Shown piece after piece: positions 32,920 to 40,791 of a stretch of DNA of 64,000 nucleotides. Origin of the DNA: Dysosmobacter acutus. Its GTDB lineage: Bacteria > Bacillota > Clostridia > Oscillospirales > Oscillospiraceae. Location of the stretch: positions 2,356,001 through 2,420,000 of the forward strand of contig NZ_JAHLQN010000001.1 of assembly GCF_018919205.1 (NCBI RefSeq). Direction: 5' to 3'. The position numbers and the translations under genes were made by a program. Numbering within the stretch: position 1 is the stretch's first letter; each line of letters begins with the position of its first letter. The notes under the pieces are model-generated. The model searched no databases and was not told where the DNA came from. It saw only the letters and a list, made by a program, of their open reading frames with translations.

Positions 32920-33912
32920 ATGTTTGATCTGGTATCCTTTATCCCCAGGGCCGTGATGCAGGGCATCCCCCTGCTCTACGGCAGCACCGGTGAAATTCTG
33001 ACGGAGAAGTCCGGCAACCTGAACCTGGGCATCCCCGGTGTCATGTACGTAGGCGGCATCTGCGGTGTCATCGGTGCCTTCTTCTATGAGCAGGCCGTTC
33101 CTGCGGCGCAGATGAACGCCCTGCTGGCGGTGGGCATCCCCATGATCTGCTCCCTGCTGGGCTCGCTGCTGATGGGCCTTATATACAGTGTTCTGACCAT
33201 TACCCTCCGGGCCAACCAGAACGTCACCGGCCTGGTGCTGACCACCTTCGGCGTGGGCGTGGGCAACTTCTTCGGCGGCTCCCTCATCAAGCTCACCGGC
33301 AGCGAGGTACCCTCCATCGCTCTTTCTTCCACCAGTTCCTATTTCAGCAAGGCCCTTCCCTTCGCGGACGATCTGGGCTGGTTCGGCCAGGTGTTTCTCT
33401 CCTACGGCTTTTTGGCTTATCTGGCCATACTCATCGCCATCACGTCCTCTTACGTGCTCAAGCGCACCCGGGTTGGCCTCCAGCTCCGGGCCGTGGGTGA
33501 GAGCCCCGCTACCGCTGACGCCGCCGGAATCAACGTCACCCGCTATAAGTATCTGGCCACCTGCGTCGGCAGCATGGTGGCAGGGCTGGGCGGCCTCTAC
33601 TACGTTATGGACTACGCCTGCGGCGTCTGGTCCAACAATGCCTTCGGCGACCGGGGCTGGCTGGCCATCGCCCTGGTGATTTTCACCATCTGGCGTCCCA
33701 ATGTCAGCATCCTTGCTTCCATCCTGTTCGGCGGCTTCTACATCCTCTACCTCTACATTCCCTCGGGACTGGATCTATCGGTGAAGGAGCTCTACAAGAT
33801 GATCCCCTATGTGGTGACGCTGGTTGTGCTGATCATCGTCTCCCTGCGCAACAAGCGGGAAAACCAGCCTCCGGCCAGTCTGGGCCTGAGTTATTTCCGG
33901 GAAGAGCGGTAA
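32920..33912 (+). CDS. ABC importer permease 2 (BMP/nucleoside type)
   Basis: 330 residues, about eight to nine hydrophobic segments. Typical family stretches are YGSTGEILTEKSGNLNLGIP near the N-terminus, NVTGLVLTTFGVGVGNFFGG, and the coupling loop RAVGESPATADAAGINVTRY. It starts 3 bases after permease 1 with AAGGAGG upstream. Last gene of the transporter unit, followed by a strong terminator. Confidence 0.92.
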   Translation: MFDLVSFIPRAVMQGIPLLYGSTGEILTEKSGNLNLGIPGVMYVGGICGVIGAFFYEQAVPAAQMNALLAVGIPMICSLLGSLLMGLIYSVLTITLRANQNVTGLVLTTFGVGVGNFFGGSLIKLTGSEVPSIALSSTSSYFSKALPFADDLGWFGQVFLSYGFLAYLAILIAITSSYVLKRTRVGLQLRAVGESPATADAAGINVTRYKYLATCVGSMVAGLGGLYYVMDYACGVWSNNAFGDRGWLAIALVIFTIWRPNVSILASILFGGFYILYLYIPSGLDLSVKELYKMIPYVVTLVVLIIVSLRNKRENQPPASLGLSYFREER

Positions 33913-33916
33913 CCGT

Positions 33917-33956
33917 AAATAACGCACACAGGCTCAATCGCCTGTGTGCGTTATTT
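33917..33956 (+). terminator. Hairpin terminator of the transporter operon
   Basis: 17-base perfect arms (33917-33933, 33940-33956) with a 6-base loop, followed by GTAAACTTTTTATG. The stem has A and T ends suited to both directions. Confidence 0.85.
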
Positions 33957-34056
33957 GTAAACTTTTTATGCTATTTTGTATACCCCCGTTTATTTTTCGT
34001 TAAAAATGTGTTATGATGCATTTTGTTTTTTCGGGAAACAAACGGAGGTATATCTG

Positions 34057-34725
34057 ATGCGAAAACTGAATGCGTTCTATCATACATATCCGCACGTCAA
34101 ATACTGCCTGCTCTTCCCTGTCTATCTGCTGATCTACTTCATCGCCGAGGCGCTGATTACCAAAAATTACTGGGTTTCCTACCTGCCTCTGGATGACCAC
34201 ATCCCCTTTCTGGAGGGCTTCGTCCTGTTTTACGATCTGTGGTACCCTGCCATGATCCTCATCGGCGTCTATCTGCTGCTGAAGGAGCCGGAGAATTTCA
34301 AGCGGTACATGAAGTTCCTGTTCGCCGGCTTTTTCCTCTGCGAGGTCATCTGGCTTCTCTTCCCCAACGGGCAGAATCTGAGGCCAGAGGTCTTTCCCCG
34401 TGAGAACTTTTTCACAGAGCTGATCGCCGGACTGTACGCGGCCGACACCAACACCAACGTCTTCCCCAGCGCCCATGTGGTGGGCGCCATCGCCGTGGCG
34501 GCCGGCGTCTTTCACTCCGATACGCTCCGGAGGAAAAGCTGGCTGAAGGTCCTGACCGCGATCCTCTGCTTTTTCATCGCCATCAGCACCGTGTTCATCA
34601 AGCAGCACTCCATTTTGGACGTCTTTGCCGGCGTAGCGCTGTGTATCCCCCTGCACTTCCTCATTTACAGCCGCCGGGCGGTCCAGCCGATGCCGCAAAA
34701 AGCGCAAGAGCTGCCGGCAGAATAA
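34057..34725 (+). CDS. PAP2-family membrane phosphatase
   Basis: 222 residues with about six hydrophobic segments. The PAP2 active-site motifs are near the C-terminus: FPSAHVVGAIAVAAG (second motif) and KQHSILDVFAGVAL (third motif with the catalytic His). The first motif with its Lys and Arg is not clear, so substrate prediction is weak; inositol phosphorylceramide synthase-like or lipid phosphatase functions are both possible. The ATG at 34057 follows CGGAGG; the longer frame starting at 33976 crosses the promoter region. Single-gene unit between two terminators. Confidence 0.87.
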   Translation: MRKLNAFYHTYPHVKYCLLFPVYLLIYFIAEALITKNYWVSYLPLDDHIPFLEGFVLFYDLWYPAMILIGVYLLLKEPENFKRYMKFLFAGFFLCEVIWLLFPNGQNLRPEVFPRENFFTELIAGLYAADTNTNVFPSAHVVGAIAVAAGVFHSDTLRRKSWLKVLTAILCFFIAISTVFIKQHSILDVFAGVALCIPLHFLIYSRRAVQPMPQKAQELPAE

Positions 34726-34727
34726 TC

Positions 34728-34758
34728 AAGCGCCTCCGCCAGATCGGCGGAGGCGCTT
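34728..34758. terminator. Bidirectional hairpin terminator
   Basis: 13-base arms (34728-34740, 34746-34758), 5-base loop, followed by TTCC rightward. Sits between the convergent PAP2 and sdaAA genes. Confidence 0.8.
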
Positions 34759-34762
34759 TTCC

Positions 34763-35638
34763 TTATCGCTGCTTTTTCAGGTTCTCCTTGGCCCGCAGCC
34801 CGAATTCCGTCACCGCCAGGCCGCCTAAGGCGGTCTCCCGGAACTCCACCGGCATATGCCGGCTCACATCCCCCATGGCGTCGATGACCTGGTCCACCGG
34901 CACGCGGCTCTCAATCCCCGCCAGCGCCATATCCGCGCTGCTGACGGCATTCATGGCGCCGATCACATTCCGCTTGACGCAGGGGACCTCCACCAGTCCC
35001 GCCACCGGGTCGCAGATCAGTCCCATGAGGTTCTTCAGCGCCATGGCCGTGGCGTTGGCAATCTGCGCCGCGTCGCCGCGCCGCAGGGCGACCAGCGCGC
35101 CTGCCGCCATGGCGGAAGCGGTGCCGATCTCCGCCTGGCATCCGCCTGCCGCACCCGAAATACAGGCCCGGTAGGCAATCACCGCGCCGATTCCGCTGGC
35201 CACGTAGAGTGCTTCCAATATCTTGCGCTCCGCCGCCAGCTCCCACCGGTACAGCGGGATCAGCACCGCCGGCAGGACGCCGCAGGCCCCCGCGGTGGGC
35301 GCGGCCACAATCTTGCGCATGCAGGCGTTGGATTCGCCCATGGCCAGCGCCTCGGCGATAATCTCGCCCAGCAGATGTCCGCCGATGACCTGTCCGGACT
35401 GGATGAACTGGCGCATTTTCGCGCCGTCGCCCCCCACCAGCCCGCTGACGCTACGCCGGGTGCCGGTATAGGCGTCGGAGGCCGCCACCATGTTTCGCCA
35501 GGTGAAGCGCATCTTTTCTATGGAGTCCTCCCGGCTGACCTGCCGCTCCTCCACATCCGTATCCAAAATGACCTCCCAGAAAGGCTTCCCGGTCTTCTCC
35601 ACCGCCTCCAGGATCTCCGCCATCGAGTCCAGTGCCAT
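34763..35638 (-). CDS. sdaAA: L-serine dehydratase, iron-sulfur type, alpha subunit
   Basis: Deaminates L-serine to pyruvate with a 4Fe-4S cluster. 291 residues. Cluster and active-site Cys motifs are in TAGACGVLPAVL, RACISGAAGGCQAEIG and LICDPVAGLVEVPCVKRN. The end is basic (ENLKKQR). Its beta subunit starts immediately upstream, 1 base apart. The location within the purine/ureide region fits conversion of three-carbon amino acid products to pyruvate, though serine use is general in anaerobes. Confidence 0.96.
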   Translation of the reverse strand: MALDSMAEILEAVEKTGKPFWEVILDTDVEERQVSREDSIEKMRFTWRNMVAASDAYTGTRRSVSGLVGGDGAKMRQFIQSGQVIGGHLLGEIIAEALAMGESNACMRKIVAAPTAGACGVLPAVLIPLYRWELAAERKILEALYVASGIGAVIAYRACISGAAGGCQAEIGTASAMAAGALVALRRGDAAQIANATAMALKNLMGLICDPVAGLVEVPCVKRNVIGAMNAVSSADMALAGIESRVPVDQVIDAMGDVSRHMPVEFRETALGGLAVTEFGLRAKENLKKQR

Positions 35639-35639
35639 A

Positions 35640-36308
35640 TTATGCGTCCTCTCTCTCGTAATAGGTGATCTTGTTGATGCCCCGCAATTCCCCCAGCAGC
35701 TGAATCGCTACCGGCGGCACTTGCTGGTCCGTCTCAATGACCATAATGGCCTCCCCGCCCCGTTCGTGGCGGCAAAGACGCATGTTGGCGATGTTGACCT
35801 GCATCTTGGAGAGCTCCGTGGTCACCTCCGCTATGTAGCCGCAGTCGTCCTGATTATGGATCACCAGCGTGTGGTAGTTGCCGGTAAACTCCACGGGAAT
35901 GTCGTCAATCCGGTTTACCATAATCCGTCCTCCGCCAGTGGAGGACGCCTGCATCTTCAGGGTATGTCCCACATTCCCCACCAACTCCATCACCACGCTG
36001 TTGGGATGTGCGTCCCGCAGCTGGACCTCCCGGAAGTCAAAGGAGAGCCCCTGCGCCTGGGCGATTTGGAAGCTGCCCGGGATGTCCATATCGTCGGGCT
36101 TCATTCCCAAAAGGCCGGCGATGAGCGCTTTGTCGGTTCCGTGGCCCTTGCCTGTCTCCGCGAAGGAGCCGTGGAGCCCAATGTGCGCCGTCACAGGAGG
36201 CTCTCCAAGGAGCGTGCGGCCCATATTGCCGATGCGCACCGCCCCGGCGGTGTGGGAGCTGGAGGGTCCAACCATCACCGGCCCTAAAATTTCAAATATA
36301 TCCAGCAT
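35640..36308 (-). CDS. sdaAB: L-serine dehydratase, iron-sulfur type, beta subunit
   Basis: 222 residues. The N-terminal domain has the family start ILGPVMVGPSSSHTAGAVRIGNM; the C-terminal 75 residues form an ACT domain (HTLVIHNQDDCGYIAEVTTE) that binds an amino acid, serine in known enzymes. Ribosome site AAGAGG precedes the ATG. First gene of a two-gene unit with its own promoter at 36382-36410. Confidence 0.95.
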   Translation of the reverse strand: MLDIFEILGPVMVGPSSSHTAGAVRIGNMGRTLLGEPPVTAHIGLHGSFAETGKGHGTDKALIAGLLGMKPDDMDIPGSFQIAQAQGLSFDFREVQLRDAHPNSVVMELVGNVGHTLKMQASSTGGGRIMVNRIDDIPVEFTGNYHTLVIHNQDDCGYIAEVTTELSKMQVNIANMRLCRHERGGEAIMVIETDQQVPPVAIQLLGELRGINKITYYEREDA

Positions 36309-36381
36309 AATCGTTTGCCTCTTCTTTTTATGATCGAATTTATTGCAGGATCAATGGCGGCTGAACAGCCGATTCGCGGTT

Positions 36382-36410
36382 ATTGTACCATACCCTTGCC
36401 TCCAGTGCAA
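36382..36410 (-). promoter_or_regulatory. Promoter of sdaAB-sdaAA
   Basis: Minus strand TTGCAC (36405-36410), 17-base spacer, TACAAT (36382-36387). The start region reads AATAACCG, five bases, CGGCTGTT, closely matching the start region of the isochorismatase-fold gene promoter at 38766. Confidence 0.7.
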
Positions 36411-36425
36411 GCGGAAGAAGGGCCG

Positions 36426-36454
36426 TTGTGAATCCACGCGGCTTATGGTATAAT
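36426..36454 (+). promoter_or_regulatory. Promoter of the 8-oxoguanine deaminase gene
   Basis: TTGTGA (36426-36431), 17-base spacer, TATAAT (36449-36454). The predicted start near 36461 leaves an 80-base leader. Confidence 0.75.
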
Positions 36455-36463
36455 GAATTATTA

Positions 36464-36510
36464 TCACAGGCCGGGCCTCGGCTAACGCGCGTTTGCCACG
36501 CCGCCTGTGA
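36464..36510 (+). promoter_or_regulatory. Leader hairpin of the 8-oxoguanine deaminase message
   Basis: TCACAGGC (36464-36471) pairs with GCCTGTGA (36503-36510) at the very 5' end of the predicted RNA. The 31-base interior is GC-rich with further GGC/GCC pairing. No U-run follows, so it is not a terminator. It does not match the purine, xanthine or guanidine riboswitch cores I know. Confidence 0.4.
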
Positions 36511-36540
36511 CAGAATTCGAACTTTGAAAGGGGTAGCGCC

Positions 36541-37899
36541 ATGTCCTCTCTTCTCATCCGGAATTTACATACGGTTGTCACCTGCGACGACAGCGATTCT
36601 GTGCTCTCCCACATAGACCTCTATTGCGAAGACGGCGTCATCCGCTTCCTGGGCCCCGATCTTGCCTGCGGCGCCGACCGGATCCTGGACGGCAGCCGGA
36701 TGGTGTGTTATCCCGGCCTGGTCAACACCCACCACCACCTGTACCAGGTCTTCTCCCGGAACCTGCCCCAGGTGCAGAACATGGAGCTCTTCGACTGGCT
36801 CACCACGCTCTACGAAATCTGGAAGGGTCTGGACGAGGAAGTGGTCCGCCTGTCCTCTCTGAGCGGCATGGGGGAGCTTTTGAAACACGGCTGCACCACC
36901 TGCTTTGACCACCACTACGTCTTCCCCCACGGCGCCGGCGACCTCTTGGGCGCTCAGTTTGCCGCGGCGGAGGAGCTGGGAATCCGCATGCACGCCTCCC
37001 GGGGCAGCATGGACCTTTCCAAAAAGGACGGCGGCCTGCCGCCGGACAGCGTGGTGCAGACGGTGGATGAGATCATGGCCGACTCCGTCCGGCTCATTGA
37101 GCGCTATCACGACGATTCCTTCGGCTCCATGCGAAGGATTGCCCTGGCCCCCTGCTCCCCCTTCTCCGTCAGCGGGGAGCTGCTGCGGCAAAGCGCCGTC
37201 CTGGCCCGCCAATACGGCGTTCGGCTCCACACCCATCTGGCGGAGACAAAAGATGAAGAGCGCTTCACCCTGGAGAAATTCGGCATGCGCCCGCTGGCCT
37301 ACATGGCCTCCTTGGGCTGGACCGGCAGCGACGTGTGGTATGCCCACGGCATCCACTTCAACGACGATGAGCTGCAGCTGCTGGCCGAGACCGGCACAGG
37401 CGTGGCCCATTGCCCCATCTCCAATATGAAGCTCTCCTCCGGCGTGGCCCGGGTAAGCGAGATGCTGCGCCTTGGTGTGAAGGTAGGACTGGCGGTGGAC
37501 GGCTCCGCCTCCAACGACGGCTCTTCGCTGATGGAGGAGCTGCGGGTGTGCTACCTGCTGCACCGCCTGACCTCCAGCGCCGATGCTCCCTCCGGCTACG
37601 ACGTGCTGAAGATGGCCACCCGGGGCAGCGCCTCCCTGCTGGGCCGGACGGATATCGGCTCCCTGGAGGTGGGCAAATGCGCCGACCTGTTCCTGGTGGA
37701 CCGCAGCCGCATGGAACTGGTGGGCGGACTGTACGATCCCAAATCCGTGCTGGCCACCGTGGGACTGCGGGGACCGGTGGACTACACCGTGGTGAACGGC
37801 AGCCTGGTGGTGGAGCAGGGCCGCCTGACCCGCGTGGACGAGGAACTCCTGTCCCGTCAGGCCAACCGGGCCTGTGCGCAGTACCTTGCAAAACACTGA
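36541..37899 (+). CDS. 8-oxoguanine deaminase-type amidohydrolase (SsnA/guanine deaminase group)
   Basis: Zinc aminohydrolase expected to turn 8-oxoguanine into urate. 452 residues. Motifs: PGLVNTHHHLYQVFSRNLP (HxH metal site), GCTTCFDHHYVF, APCSPFSVS, HTHLAETKDEE, WYAHGIHFNDDE, VAHCPISNMKLSSG and the C-terminal Asp in AVDGSASNDGS. The THHHLYQ/NLP and ELFDWLTTLYEIW segments match 8-oxoguanine deaminases best; SsnA, the homologue linked to YgeW/YgeY clusters, is related and cannot be excluded. Urate as product would feed the HyuA/YgeY/YgeW steps. A promoter and hairpin leader precede it, a strong terminator follows. Confidence 0.88.
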   Translation: MSSLLIRNLHTVVTCDDSDSVLSHIDLYCEDGVIRFLGPDLACGADRILDGSRMVCYPGLVNTHHHLYQVFSRNLPQVQNMELFDWLTTLYEIWKGLDEEVVRLSSLSGMGELLKHGCTTCFDHHYVFPHGAGDLLGAQFAAAEELGIRMHASRGSMDLSKKDGGLPPDSVVQTVDEIMADSVRLIERYHDDSFGSMRRIALAPCSPFSVSGELLRQSAVLARQYGVRLHTHLAETKDEERFTLEKFGMRPLAYMASLGWTGSDVWYAHGIHFNDDELQLLAETGTGVAHCPISNMKLSSGVARVSEMLRLGVKVGLAVDGSASNDGSSLMEELRVCYLLHRLTSSADAPSGYDVLKMATRGSASLLGRTDIGSLEVGKCADLFLVDRSRMELVGGLYDPKSVLATVGLRGPVDYTVVNGSLVVEQGRLTRVDEELLSRQANRACAQYLAKH

Positions 37900-37904
37900 T
37901 TGAA

Positions 37905-37940
37905 AAAGAGGGCCGCGGATTTCATTCCGCGGCCCTCTTT
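37905..37940. terminator. Bidirectional hairpin terminator
   Basis: 15-base perfect arms (37905-37919, 37926-37940), 6-base loop, with A-run and T-run ends. Serves the converging deaminase and isochorismatase-fold genes. Confidence 0.88.
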
Positions 37941-38621
37941 TTATGAAATTGACAGCGCCTCCAGCAGCTCCGCCGTATTGATGACATGGCAGTAGAGGTT
38001 ATTGAGGATCTCCAGCTCATGGTTGTGTATCTCCTCCGTGGCGGCCATGCAGGCATCCTCGATCAGCCAGACCCGAAAGCTCTCGTCCGCCAGGCTCCGC
38101 ACGGTGCTGGACACACACTGGTCCGTCAGCACACCGGTCACCACCACCGTGTCAATGCCCATGTTGTGGAGCAGCAACCGCAGATTCGTACCCGTGAGGG
38201 CGCTTTCCGTGCCCTTGCACACCACAATCTCGTCCGCCGCGGGCGCTAACTCCGCCACGATCTCCCCCCTGGGGTCCCCCTCCACCGTGTAGGAGGCGTT
38301 GAACCCGGTGCCCTTCTGATTCAGCGACCGGTCGCTGCCGTCCCTCTTGTGGGTCACCACCTTGGCAAAGCAGACGTTCATCTCCAATCGGCGGAAGGTC
38401 TCCAAAATCGTCTGGTTGTTGGGAAGCACCACTTCCTCAATCTTCCGGTAAAATGGCTCCCAGCGCAGCTGCTCCCTTTCGCTTCTCCCCAAGGGGCGGC
38501 TGATCTGGCTGTACTGCATGTCAATGACCAGCAGCGCCGTCCTTGGCCGGTCGATGCGGACGGCCCCGATGTCGTCGTCCATCTCATAGTAAAAGGAAAG
38601 GTGTCTGTCGTTGACACGCAT
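37941..38621 (-). CDS. Isochorismatase-fold cysteine hydrolase, candidate ureide/carbamate amidase
   Basis: 226 residues. The catalytic triad of the isochorismatase fold is visible: Asp in LLVIDMQYSQ, Lys in EIVVCKGTESALTGTNL, Cys in VVTGVLTDQCVSSTVRSL. Hydrolases with all three cleave amides, such as N-carbamoylsarcosine, ureidoacrylate, biuret or nicotinamide. Position after the 8-oxoguanine deaminase hints at a ureido substrate, but this is inference. The ATG at 38621 has AGAGGAG upstream; the longer frame would include the promoter and a leader hairpin. It ends directly at a bidirectional terminator. Confidence 0.85.
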   Translation of the reverse strand: MRVNDRHLSFYYEMDDDIGAVRIDRPRTALLVIDMQYSQISRPLGRSEREQLRWEPFYRKIEEVVLPNNQTILETFRRLEMNVCFAKVVTHKRDGSDRSLNQKGTGFNASYTVEGDPRGEIVAELAPAADEIVVCKGTESALTGTNLRLLLHNMGIDTVVVTGVLTDQCVSSTVRSLADESFRVWLIEDACMAATEEIHNHELEILNNLYCHVINTAELLEALSIS

Positions 38622-38646
38622 ACTCTCACACTCCTCTGATCTTTGC

Positions 38647-38677
38647 CGTGGGTGGACTTCCCGGTTATCCACCCACG
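38647..38677 (-). promoter_or_regulatory. Leader hairpin before the isochorismatase-fold gene
   Basis: 10-base perfect arms (38647-38656, 38668-38677), 11-base loop, located just before the ribosome site in a leader of about 135 bases. No U-run follows on the minus strand. Could affect translation or message stability. Confidence 0.45.
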
Positions 38678-38765
38678 CGGCCGCTCCCTGCCGGACGCGC
38701 CGCTTCGTTGGCTCACTGCTACATTCACATCTGCATGAACCCATAAAAAACAGCCGTGTACGGTT

Positions 38766-38794
38766 ATTATACCGCATTCCGGCCCCGGTGAAAA
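38766..38794 (-). promoter_or_regulatory. Promoter of the isochorismatase-fold gene
   Basis: Minus strand TTTTCA (38789-38794), 17-base spacer, TATAAT (38766-38771). The next bases read AACCG, TACA, CGGCTGTT, a near copy of the sdaAB start region. Confidence 0.6.
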
Positions 38795-38796
38795 GC

Positions 38797-38825
38797 TTGT
38801 TTTTTTCCCCGCAGCTGATTATACT
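38797..38825 (+). promoter_or_regulatory. Promoter of the macro-domain gene
   Basis: TTGTTT (38797-38802), 17-base spacer, TATACT (38820-38825), 29 bases before the start codon. Confidence 0.6.
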
Positions 38826-38854
38826 GAGAAAGAGCAGCAGAAAGGGGCGGCTAT

Positions 38855-39397
38855 ATGGGAAAATTAGAGCTTGTTTTGGGAGACATCACCTTATCGGATG
38901 CCGACGCCATCGTCAACGCGGCAAACACCAGATTGTTAGGCGGGGGCGGAGTGGACGGTGCCATCCATCGCGCCGCGGGACCGGAGCTTCTTGTGGAGTG
39001 CCGGACCCTTCACGGATGTGAAACGGGACAGGCCAAGCTCACAAAGGGCTACCGGCTGAAGGCCGGATACGTCATTCACACGCCGGGCCCAGTGTGGCGG
39101 GGCGGCGGCTGCGGCGAGGCGGAGCAGCTCTCCTCCTGCTGCTACCGTTCCTGCCTGGAGCTGGCGCAGCAATACGGCTGCCGCAGCGTGGACTTCCCCT
39201 CCATCAGCACGGGAATTTTCGGTTATCCCATGGCCCAGGCCGCCACGGTGGCGCTGCGGACCATCATGGACTTTCTCTCCAGTCATCCCCTGCCGGAGCG
39301 GGTGCGGATGGTCCTCCACAGTGAGGACGCCCTTCGTGTCTATCAGCAGACCTACAACATGTGGTACGCCTGCGACAAAAGTCAACGGCTCTCATAA
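38855..39397 (+). CDS. Macro-domain protein (O-acetyl-ADP-ribose deacetylase type)
   Basis: 180 residues, one macro domain that binds ADP-ribose and in related proteins removes it from esters or proteins. Start GKLELVLGDITLSD, then DAIVNAANTRLLGGGGVDGAIH with the catalytic Asn/Asp loop, GYVIHTPGPVWRGG, and the second phosphate loop SISTGIFGYP. It has no zinc-site Cys/His motif, so it is a different class from the macrodomain at 50201. Single-gene unit with own promoter and terminator. Confidence 0.92.
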   Translation: MGKLELVLGDITLSDADAIVNAANTRLLGGGGVDGAIHRAAGPELLVECRTLHGCETGQAKLTKGYRLKAGYVIHTPGPVWRGGGCGEAEQLSSCCYRSCLELAQQYGCRSVDFPSISTGIFGYPMAQAATVALRTIMDFLSSHPLPERVRMVLHSEDALRVYQQTYNMWYACDKSQRLS

Positions 39398-39403
39398 CGC
39401 ATC

Positions 39404-39429
39404 AAAAGGAGGGGCACGCCCCTCCTTTT
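39404..39429. terminator. Bidirectional hairpin terminator
   Basis: 12-base perfect arms (39404-39415, 39418-39429) with a 2-base centre, followed by TTTC; it ends the macro gene and serves the converging diguanylate cyclase gene. Confidence 0.75.
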
Positions 39430-39430
39430 T

Positions 39431-40579
39431 TCATTGCTGCGTCTGAAAGACTTTGATCTGATTCTTCTCCTGCTTCGCCTCATAGAGGGCGGCGTCCGAC
39501 TCCCGGATCATCTGAGTGGGCGTCATTCCCGCCCGGTAAGCCGCAAGGCCAAAGCTGGCGGTATGAAAGGGGAGCTTCTCCCCCTCCGCTTCCAGTGCCG
39601 AGGCATACCGCTCCTGAATATGGCGGCAGGTCTCCACCGCCGAACCCATCTCCTGTCCCCGGAACAGGATGCAGAACTCATCACCGCCGAAGCGGAAGGG
39701 TCTGGCGCCGTCACCGCAGACCTGGCGCAGCACGCCGCCGAAAATCTGAAGGCACTGGTCCCCTTTTTGATGGCCATAGGTGTCGTTGACCTGCTTGAAA
39801 TTGTCCAGGTCCAGCATGGCCAGCTGATACGGCACGCTGTCACAATCCTTCAGCATCTCGTCAAACGCCCGGCGCAGGCCGTGCCGGTTTTGAATCCGGG
39901 TCAGGCTGTCAATCAGCATCTCCCGACTCAGCCGCTGCCGCTCCAGCTCCTTTTGGATGCTGACGTCGTTCTTCTCCTTTTCGATGTGGATCACAATGAC
40001 GCAGGCCGCGTAAAATACCAGCAGCAAAACCATGGACATGACAAAGTCGGTATACTCCGTCGCTGTGGCAGTCACGTCGACCCGCATCGGGTCCCAGCGG
40101 ATCCAGAGGTCAGAGACCGCCTTTGCAATCACCGAGCAGGTGGCCACCAGCGTGGTCAGGGTCAGATTACCGTAGGCGGTGGTCATCAGCATGGGGATCG
40201 TGAACACGATATAAAGCGCGTCAAACAGGCTGTGGGCATTGTATACGCTGAATCCCGCCGCGGCAAAGCAGAGGGACACCACGTAGATTTTTACGGTATC
40301 GGAACACTTTGTGCACCGTTTGACCAAAAAGCTGGCAAGCACACAGAGGAAATTCACCCCCGAGGGGATCAGGATGTATTTCCACACGTAAATCTCTTTT
40401 GTCGTGCTGATCAGCCCTGCCCGGTCCATCACAAAGAACATGGCGATCTCCATCGCAAAGGTGAACAGTGCCAGACCGAACAGCGCCTTGAAATGCAGTC
40501 CCATCCACTTTCGGTTGATCCGGCGGTACTCCGCCTGAATAACCTCCACATTTGTGATTTCCTGATCGTTATGCGACAT
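39431..40579 (-). CDS. Membrane-bound diguanylate cyclase (GGDEF)
   Basis: 382 residues. About six hydrophobic segments (roughly 35-195) form a membrane sensor of unknown ligand; a short coiled linker (EKEKNDVSIQKELERQRL) leads to the GGDEF domain (about 215-380) with DSLTRIQNRHGL, MLDLDNFKQVNDTYGH and the intact active site FRFGGDEFCILF. It therefore should make cyclic di-GMP. No inhibitory RxxD site is evident just before the active site. A type IV pilus operon lies in the same window at 52-64 kb and is a typical c-di-GMP target, though no direct link is visible. Confidence 0.93.
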   Translation of the reverse strand: MSHNDQEITNVEVIQAEYRRINRKWMGLHFKALFGLALFTFAMEIAMFFVMDRAGLISTTKEIYVWKYILIPSGVNFLCVLASFLVKRCTKCSDTVKIYVVSLCFAAAGFSVYNAHSLFDALYIVFTIPMLMTTAYGNLTLTTLVATCSVIAKAVSDLWIRWDPMRVDVTATATEYTDFVMSMVLLLVFYAACVIVIHIEKEKNDVSIQKELERQRLSREMLIDSLTRIQNRHGLRRAFDEMLKDCDSVPYQLAMLDLDNFKQVNDTYGHQKGDQCLQIFGGVLRQVCGDGARPFRFGGDEFCILFRGQEMGSAVETCRHIQERYASALEAEGEKLPFHTASFGLAAYRAGMTPTQMIRESDAALYEAKQEKNQIKVFQTQQ

Positions 40580-40759
40580 AGGCCTCTCCTGTCAATCTCA
40601 CATTTGTTTAGGATAGTATAGCAGATTTTCCTATCTTGTCATGTGTTTTTTTATAATTTTACAGAGAATGGCAAAAACAATCGTTTTTCCCACATTCTGT
40701 AACCCTCCGCACTTCCACAGCAGGTTTCTCCTCTCCTGCGTCGCGCCTGCCGCAAGGAA

Positions 40760-40785
40760 AAGAGAGAGCCCCCCGGCTCTCTCTT
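40760..40785 (-). terminator. Hairpin terminator
   Basis: 11-base perfect arms (40760-40770, 40775-40785), 4-base C loop; the minus strand continues TTTCCTTGC. Ends the glycosyltransferase gene just downstream of its stop. Confidence 0.75.
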
Positions 40786-40791
40786 GTTCTC

